Assembly: GCA_003024985.2 (NCBI GenBank)
Contig: PXIH01S0005705.1
Length of the DNA: 14,190 bases
Source: Euperipatoides rowelli
Taxonomy: Eukaryota > Onychophora > Udeonychophora > Euonychophora > Peripatopsidae
Strand: one strand, 5' to 3'
The notes under the pieces were generated by a model. That model had not been told where the DNA came from. It ran no database searches and saw only the letters and a list, made by a program, of their open reading frames with translations. This document shows positions 9,021 through 14,190 of the stretch, one piece after another (position 1 is the stretch's first letter; every line of letters starts with the position of its first letter). A program made the translations under genes and the position numbers.

Positions 9021-9042
9021 ACCCGAGGTACAACACCTTCCC
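9021..9042 (-). repeat. Right terminal inverted repeat of pogo-like element
   Basis: Read on the minus strand: GGGAAGGTGTTGTACCTCGGGT. It is followed on the plus strand by C and then TA (9044-9045), the putative target-site dinucleotide. Confidence 0.85.
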
Positions 9043-9132
9043 CTAACTACTGATGTCAAGGTGTTACAAAATATTAGTACTGTATTATGAACAAAAAATA
9101 AATAATATTTTTCTCCTAAAAATGTACAAGTC

Positions 9133-9501
9133 TTGGGCCTTGTTATTTCTATAAAGAAAGAAAAAAATAATTTATCTAAAGATTTGACTTGTCTGAATTT
9201 AAAAAGTGATTTAGTATATGTTTATGATGATAGACATTATAATCTTTATAGGCAACCTAGTAACCCACAAAGCCCAATAAAATACTTTTCCCCATTAAGG
9301 TTGTTCCTGACGGTTGAATCTATAAACTATTGTAATATTTTTTTTTTTTCAATTTTATGTTTACTGTACATACCTGTAGCCTACCATGTAGGCTATACTT
9401 TATACAGATCTATTTCTTTTAATTTAGTAGATGTTAAATTGAATCTCAATGCCTGTCTCCAGCTCAGATCCAAAACCTCAGGTCGATTTTGTAATTTATA
9501 A
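9133..9501 (+). other. Unclassified open frame in ARMT1 intron 1
   Basis: A 122-codon open frame just right of the pogo-like element. Its first half (LNLKSDLVYVYDDRHYNLYR, then QPSNPQSPIKYFSP) has a varied composition and looks more protein-like than most AT-rich chance frames. The second half becomes hydrophobic and T-rich. I recognise no domain. It could be an eroded transposon ORF fragment, such as ORF1 of the non-LTR remnant downstream, or chance. Confidence 0.25.
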
Positions 9502-9981
9502 TACAGCTGATCATATAATAGTTCTAAAATGTCATTATTCCTGGTATCCCATATTCTCCTGACGAAAATTTTGAATATAATGTATTAGTAAAACTTTAAC
9601 TGATTTGGTGCATTATCTTAAACTCACTTTCACCAGTGACATAGGCCTATACTTTGTCTTGTAATCATAAAATGGTATTTTTAGAATCTCTTTTTTTTTC
9701 CACACAGAAGATAAATGAAAATTCTACAAAAAATATAAACTTTCTCAATTATCAGATGCAATAATTATTGTCAATTGATAAAAATAGATTTGACAGAAAT
9801 AAATATTTTTTGTTTAGCAGGAGCTTAAAGCTCTTGTTGATAAAGGCAAACACCTAAAAACATACAAGGGTAAAATTATTCAAATGCAAAATGTGTCATC
9901 TTTTAATAATTTCTCTAACTGCTTCTCAAAAACAACTAATTTAGCAATCAAAAAAATCCTCTTGCAACACAAACTTTTGTT

Positions 9982-11040
9982 TTCACTAACATCAATTCAT
10001 TCTGTAACAAGATACATGAAATTAAATCATATTTGATAATTATGAATCTTGGTTTATTGAATATTCTTGATCAGGAAATTCTTACAGATGGTTTATTGCA
10101 TTGTAGAAGAGATTATAAACATAGACATGGATGAGGAATACTGTATTTTTATTATAAACTTCCTTGTATCGATTTTATTAAAGATACTATTTTAGATTAA
10201 TTACTGTATATTGGCCATACAGTAAATAGATTCATTCCATGAGTGGACCTTTTAAAGACCTTCTTTTGTTAGGTGATTTTAACCTGCTTATTATTTGGGA
10301 TTAATTGTTTACCCAACAGATTCTTTCGGTTCCACATTCTTCTTTTTGCTATAATTGCTGATAATGAAAGTATTTGTAGATTACAACATGAAATCTCTTA
10401 TATAGCAAATTGAATGGATGAAAATGGTTTAGCAGTGTGTGTCAATAAAACTATTTGTATTATAATAGGTAGGCTTGATGGATTTCAAATCTTTAAAATT
10501 GATGATCATCTAATTGAAAATGTAAAATCTTATAGCTAAAGATCTTAGCATTGTCATTGATGATCACTTGGCTTATTCTGCTCACGGAAATTATATGTTA
10601 ACAAAATTATACCATCGGGTTATATATGATTAAAAGTATATTTACTAGGTTTGATTTAAACTTGTATAGTCTATAATTACTATATCTTACCAGTGATGGA
10701 CTACTGTGCTTCCTCGTACTCGGTGCATAATGTTGGTAACGGATTAAAATTGAATTTATTTTTGAGATGTGCTTCCAAATGGGTGATTATATTAAAAGGT
10801 TTAGCTTATCCTCAGTGTAGTGAAATTTGAACAAAGCTGTTAGTCCTTATAAAAGGAAACTTAGAGGAGATTTGATAAATATTTTAACCGATCAAATTTT
10901 TATTCACTAGAGGTCACTTATTGAAATTGGAGCAAACCAACTTGCGGAAATCTGCTTTTATCACTAATCGAGTAAAGATATGGAATGATCTGTGTTTGGA
11001 ATTAGTTCAATGTACAATATTCAATATAAAAACCAGTTTG
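9982..11040 (+). mobile_element. Decayed non-LTR retrotransposon, EN plus post-palm RT
   Basis: The first frame reads FTNINSFCNKIHEIKSYL, the start of an AP-like endonuclease (usual N-x-R-S-L-x-N-K-x-x-E-L), then TDGLLHCRRDYKHRHG. In another frame, LLLGDFNLLIIWD (GDFN at 10272-10283) is the later EN catalytic motif. Only about 70 nt on, IIADNESI (near 10349-10372) is a degraded RT motif C (Y-A-D-D). It is followed by LQHEI...MDENGLAVCVNKT, the primer-grip region FKIDDHLIENVKSY, and DLSIVIDDHLAYSAHGNY. The C-terminal motif FITNRVKIWNDLCLE (from about 10957) is the family's R-V-x-x-W-N-x-L-P block. The RT fingers and palm are missing and there are many stops. Residues between 9808 and 9980 (QELKALVDKGKHLK...) may be an ORF1 end. 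Limits are approximate. Confidence 0.82.
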
Positions 11041-11316
11041 ACGGCTATATTTTTATAAATAATTATTTTAGAATTACATAGAAGTCTTGATATTGACTTA
11101 CTTCATCCTTATTCTTTAACATAACACTTGCATTCTAAATACTTGTGTCTGATTATATTCTAAATCTGGATTCATCACATATCTTCCACTTTTTTTTGTG
11201 ACTTCAAAACGTCTGGAGTTTTATAATATATCCACTTCCTCATTTTTATGACAAGCCCATGTATTGAACTATTGCCTCACATATATTCAACTTACTTTAT
11301 TTTACTTATTTTTCAG

Positions 11317-11422
11317 ATCTTTTGCCTATAAAACTGTTAAAGATCGCCTTCCAGTTATCGTAACTTCTGTTGTTGATACTGTCTATCGTCAAAGAAGATG
11401 TCTTGCAGAATTATATGGCTCT
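11317..11422 (+). CDS. ARMT1: ARMT1 / DUF89 protein, second coding exon
   Basis: A pyrimidine-rich acceptor ending TTTTTCAG (11309-11316) precedes A plus 35 codons, then a consensus donor GTAAGT at 11423. The translation begins SFAYKTVKDRLPVIVTSVVD and ends TVYRQRRCLAELYGS. It aligns without gaps to the N-terminal helical region of ARMT1 (human S-F-A-Y-x-T-I-K-D-R-I-P-Q-I-L-T-K-V-I-D-T). This N-terminal helical part precedes the catalytic DUF89 domain, whose metal-binding Asp/Asn residues are not in the window. The exon begins in phase 2, matching the 7184-7239 exon, and ends in phase 0. Intron 1 (7240-11316, about 4.1 kb) is filled with transposon remnants. The next exon, expected to encode an E/A/K-rich helix followed by L-x-x-L-R-x-E-(L/I)-x-T-D-K-P, was not found before the right edge. 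Confidence 0.88.
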
Positions 11423-12226
11423 GTAAGTTAAATAACTTTTTAGTTTATTTAACATTTGCACTATAAGTTTCTAAAATAAATTTTTCATTATGATTTTATT
11501 TTATCTTCCATTAATATTAATGACAGCTGTAGTTTCCCCATTCTAAAATTTCTTAATTAAACTCAAATTCATTCAGAGAACATCAAGGTTAATTTTGTTT
11601 CGTCTTTCACAAAGATACTCCCCCTCCCCTTGAGAAAAGAAAAAAAATGTGTGTGTTATATAGCCTAATCATATATTTCTTTCTTTTTATTATATTATGA
11701 TTCGTATAACATTATTACTAGGATTATGATTATTATGCAGCCAATAAAAATTAATAATCCACACTGTAGGCTAATTGCAGTTAAATATTCTACTCCAGCT
11801 TATTAACTTGATTATTATAAAAATTATTTACCATGAGCTCTTTATATTCACAAGGTCTTATTAATACTTACTAGTGTGGGGTCATTCATGAACTAACTAG
11901 CTCATTTGAATGAATTGAGTGTGAATGAATCACTCTCCACTCATGTTCGGCACCATGACAGTAAATCTTAGATTTACCACAATGCACTGCAAAACTTCCC
12001 CAGGTGCACTTGATACGAAAGATTGACATTGGGGATTGAGCCATTTAGAGCTAGCTCACTAAAAGGTATAATAGAACACTATTACCTTCTACTAATAGTG
12101 TATATCAAAATTAGCAACCAAAACTGATAAATGAACAAGGTTGGGTAAGAATGAAATCCAATAGAACAATCGGATTCATTCTCTTATCAAGGAATGGCAC
12201 CAGGAGCTTGTTCATTCATTTAGACT

Positions 12227-12245
12227 TAAATGAGCAATAAGCTAT
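12227..12245 (+). repeat. 19-bp direct repeat, copy 1
   Basis: TAAATGAGCAATAAGCTAT, identical to 12805-12823. Weaker similarity continues downstream of both copies (TTTTGTCGATCGAA versus TTTTGTTGACCAAA), suggesting two diverged copies of a longer repeat. Confidence 0.85.
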
Positions 12246-12804
12246 AACAAAAATTTTGTCGATCGAAGACTATTGCAGTTCAGTTTTGGTACTGTAATTG
12301 GGAAAAAAAGTCATAAAGTAAAAGAAACACACTAAAAATAAATTGTAAAGATTAAGTTAAATATAAATATAATATGTAAAAAAAATTTATTTGAAATGGA
12401 GAGAAATTAGAATATGTTTTAAAAAAAAGTAAAGCGAGAAAGTTTACTAGGAATAAATCTTAATATGGAATTTCTTGTATAGTTTCCGGTTAACGTTAAA
12501 CTGATTCACTGTTGTTAAATAAAAAATGCAGTGAATTATTGAAACAAAGTAATGCAACATACAGTAGTTGCTGTAACCATAAATTTGGCTATAAATAAAT
12601 AATCTTTTCCAGTTCATAGTGTTACAAAAAAAAAAAAAGTAAAAGAAACAAATATTAAATTTTCATTGATCAATGGGCATTAGCCTACGAGAGATATTTA
12701 AAAGGTTTGCACCAGGGAGCTGAAATTTAGTTAAATCAATAATTAATTTAAAACATTTCTAATTTTTGATACATTTAGATTTTTTTTTATCTAAAGTATT
12801 TGTC

Positions 12805-12823
12805 TAAATGAGCAATAAGCTAT
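12805..12823 (+). repeat. 19-bp direct repeat, copy 2
   Basis: TAAATGAGCAATAAGCTAT, the same sequence as 12227-12245, 578 bp downstream and in the same orientation. Confidence 0.85.
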
Positions 12824-13128
12824 TTACAGTAAATATGTTTTGTTGACCAAATGTCGATTCTTATTGGTTTGTCTTTAGATCACATTTCCATTAATCATTT
12901 GAAAAACACAGGCGTTTACTGCAATATCTTGGGCGTAATATTCTTGAAAAAGCAGTTGGCCTATATTAGTTCTATAAAGTCGACAATCGTATGAGATTAA
13001 AGCGCCAAAAGGGTCATGACTATTTTTTTTTTGCAATTGACCCAGGATATTGAAACTTTGTGTAAATAAAGTGAATATTACGGTAAGTGTATAGCCTAAT
13101 GAAAATTTAAAATTTATCAGAATCCTTT

Positions 13129-13151
13129 ATGGTGGCCATATTGGCCACCAT
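13129..13151. repeat. GC-rich hairpin ATGGTGGCCA-TAT-TGGCCACCAT
   Basis: Perfect 10-bp arms (13129-13138 and 13142-13151) around TAT, unusually GC-rich for this window. About 95 bp to the left is TTGACCCAGGAT (13037-13048) and just to the right TGCCTGGGTTA (13160-13170). The CCCAGG/CCTGGG pair is inverted, so the hairpin may sit inside a small inverted-repeat element. Confidence 0.75.
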
Positions 13152-14190
13152 CTTGAATTTTGCCTGGGTTATTTATTCTTACAAAAAAATAAAGTATCAT
13201 AAAATTGTCTTAGAAATATAATTTCTTTAATTTGTTTCCTAATGGATAGTAAAGTGCAAATATCTGCTTAGAATTTTCAATTTCTAAATATTTTATTGCT
13301 TAAATTTTAAGAATTTGATGTTTATAAAAACAAGTGTTTTTCAAGTAAGTAGCCTACCATGTTTATAATTTGGAAAAAAACAGGGGGGTGGAGTATGAAA
13401 TAAAACTAGAATACTTGCACTCTACATGTCTAAAGAATATTATTGCAAATTTTCATTATGATTTAATAAAATTTAGGATGTATAAATTTTGAACGGTATA
13501 CCGGTACCATTATTTCGGGAGTAGGTTACACTCACGTGCTAGCAGGATTTCTTACCATTACGATACAATAGTTTTTTTTAGGATGCTTACAATCGCCCTT
13601 AGTGAAGTTTTTGCGAGACGCATTTTACATAAAACTATACTATAGTGTTAGTAATATTATGTTTTGGGAAAATTAGAAATTTTCTGTTTTCAAACACTTG
13701 TAACTTTAACACACACCTTGCAAGACTTAACATTTGACTGCTAAAACGTTTGTCACATTTTATCAAGAACTGGTGACTAGCAACAAGTTTCTTGTGTAAT
13801 TTCGATGTTTTTCTAAGAAAACTTTTGAACAAACTGCACATGGGGAATTTTATAAACTCCGTTATTTTTTCTTGATATATGACCAGTTGAACTTTGTTGC
13901 TCAGGGCTTGTAAGCAAAATTTTGTTGGAGGCCCTTTGAGCCTCAAACAAAGTTTTTCTTACAGATTAAGGCCAATGAGCAACAAACGTTGGAGTAATTT
14001 AATTAATTTCATGGAAAAATAATTTGTTATTAAGGAATAAACACAAAGATTTATTTTTGTTTAATCCTTTTTATGTAGAAAAAAAACATTATAAGAATAA
14101 AAAAGAAAATGGAATTTTTGTTTTGTTTAAGAAATTTTGGGGCCCCTAACAACTTAGGCCCTTAAGCATTGCTTTCTTTGCTTCCAGGAA

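Larger units (their letters stand above)
7491..9043 (+). mobile_element. Pogo/Tigger-like DNA transposon, non-autonomous decayed copy
   Basis: Terminal inverted repeats define the element: GGGAAAGTGTTGTACCTTGGGT at 7492-7513 matches the reverse complement of 9021-9042 at 20 of 22 positions. The right end is followed by TA (9044-9045) and the left preceded by TG (7489-7490), consistent with a TA target duplication mutated on one side, as used by the Tc1/mariner/pogo superfamily. Inside is a broken DDE transposase in plus orientation (7998-8690). Further copies of the terminal motif occur inside both ends. The length of about 1.55 kb is short for an autonomous pogo/Tigger (usually 2 kb or more), consistent with the internal deletion. 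It lies in ARMT1 intron 1, in the gene's orientation. Confidence 0.85.
7240..11316 (+). other. ARMT1: ARMT1 intron 1
   Basis: This phase 2 intron of about 4.1 kb has a GTAAGC donor and a TTTTTCAG acceptor. It hosts the pogo-like transposon (7491-9043) and a non-LTR remnant (about 9982-11040). The part before the transposon (7246-7490) has a long poly-T run with one undetermined base (N at 7388). The stretch 9046-9980 has no recognised gene; an open frame there is noted separately. Confidence 0.75.
11423..14190 (+). other. ARMT1: ARMT1 intron 2 (3' end not certain)
   Basis: It begins with the consensus donor GTAAGT. No exon with ARMT1 motifs was found inside. Contents are repeats: an AATGA/TCATT-rich patch (about 11880-12240), hairpins GTAAATCT-T-AGATTTAC (11961-11977) and ACACTATTA/TAATAGTGT (12076-12101), a 19-bp direct repeat (12227 and 12805), the hairpin at 13129-13151, and GGCCC-containing repeat-like sequence (13920-14190). 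The last bases form an acceptor-like TTTGCTTCCAG at 14177-14187. Confidence 0.6.

Noticed and set aside
11976-11994. ACCACAATGCACTGCAAAA resembling a ZNF143/Staf binding site
   Set aside because: It is in an intron far from the promoter, within repeat-like DNA, and the match is partial.
13635-13946. 103-codon minus-strand frame (MRLKGPPTKFCLQALSNK...)
   Set aside because: It has a start and a plausible composition but no recognisable domain, and its first codons overlap GGCCC repeat-like sequence. I treat it as intronic chance or repeat sequence.
1-14190. tRNA, rRNA, CRISPR array, operon or prophage content
   Set aside because: No cloverleaf with conserved A/B boxes, no regularly spaced direct repeats and no bacterial gene structure were seen; the window is eukaryotic intron and transposon DNA.

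Overview
This is AT-rich (roughly three quarters A+T) intron- and transposon-laden DNA of an invertebrate animal. There are no bacterial-style operons or long ORFs. The coding content is a few short exons with GT-AG splice signals, recovered by matching peptide motifs and checking that intron phases agree. I cannot name the organism. Dense copies of the heptamers TACTGTA/TACAGTA and TAGCCTA/TAGGCTA look like a species-level sequence habit.

Two genes run head to head from about 7.05 kb. On the minus strand is the 5' part of a gene for the actin N-terminal acetyltransferase NAA80 (exons 6919-6828, 3178-3036 and 1924-1849; phases 2, 1 and 2). It encodes the first ~104 residues up to and including the acetyl-CoA loop RGLGLG; the rest lies beyond the left edge. 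On the plus strand is the 5' part of an ARMT1/DUF89 gene (exons 7184-7239 and 11317-11422; phase 2, then 0), giving the first ~54 residues; the rest lies beyond the right edge. The two start codons are 264 bp apart, so 6920-7183 is a candidate shared bidirectional promoter. It holds several CpGs, an inverted CCAAT box and hairpins in the NAA80 leader.

The introns carry decayed mobile elements. NAA80 intron 1 holds a same-strand fragment of a Jockey/CR1-like non-LTR retrotransposon (endonuclease start, then reverse transcriptase palm, middle deleted). ARMT1 intron 1 holds a ~1.55-kb pogo/Tigger-like DNA transposon (7491-9043) with 22-bp terminal inverted repeats, reiterated internal copies of the terminal motif and an internally deleted, frameshifted DDE transposase. 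After it comes a second non-LTR remnant (about 9.98-11.04 kb) that lacks the RT palm but keeps endonuclease and post-palm parts. The remaining intronic DNA contains hairpins, short direct repeats and homopolymers but no further genes I can support.

Nothing in the sequence links the two genes biochemically: NAA80 modifies the actin N-terminus, while ARMT1 is a metal-dependent phosphatase/carboxyl methyltransferase. Their arrangement suggests co-transcription only. The most noteworthy items are the divergent pair, the mutually exclusive hairpins beside the NAA80 start codon, and the transposon with repeated terminal motifs.
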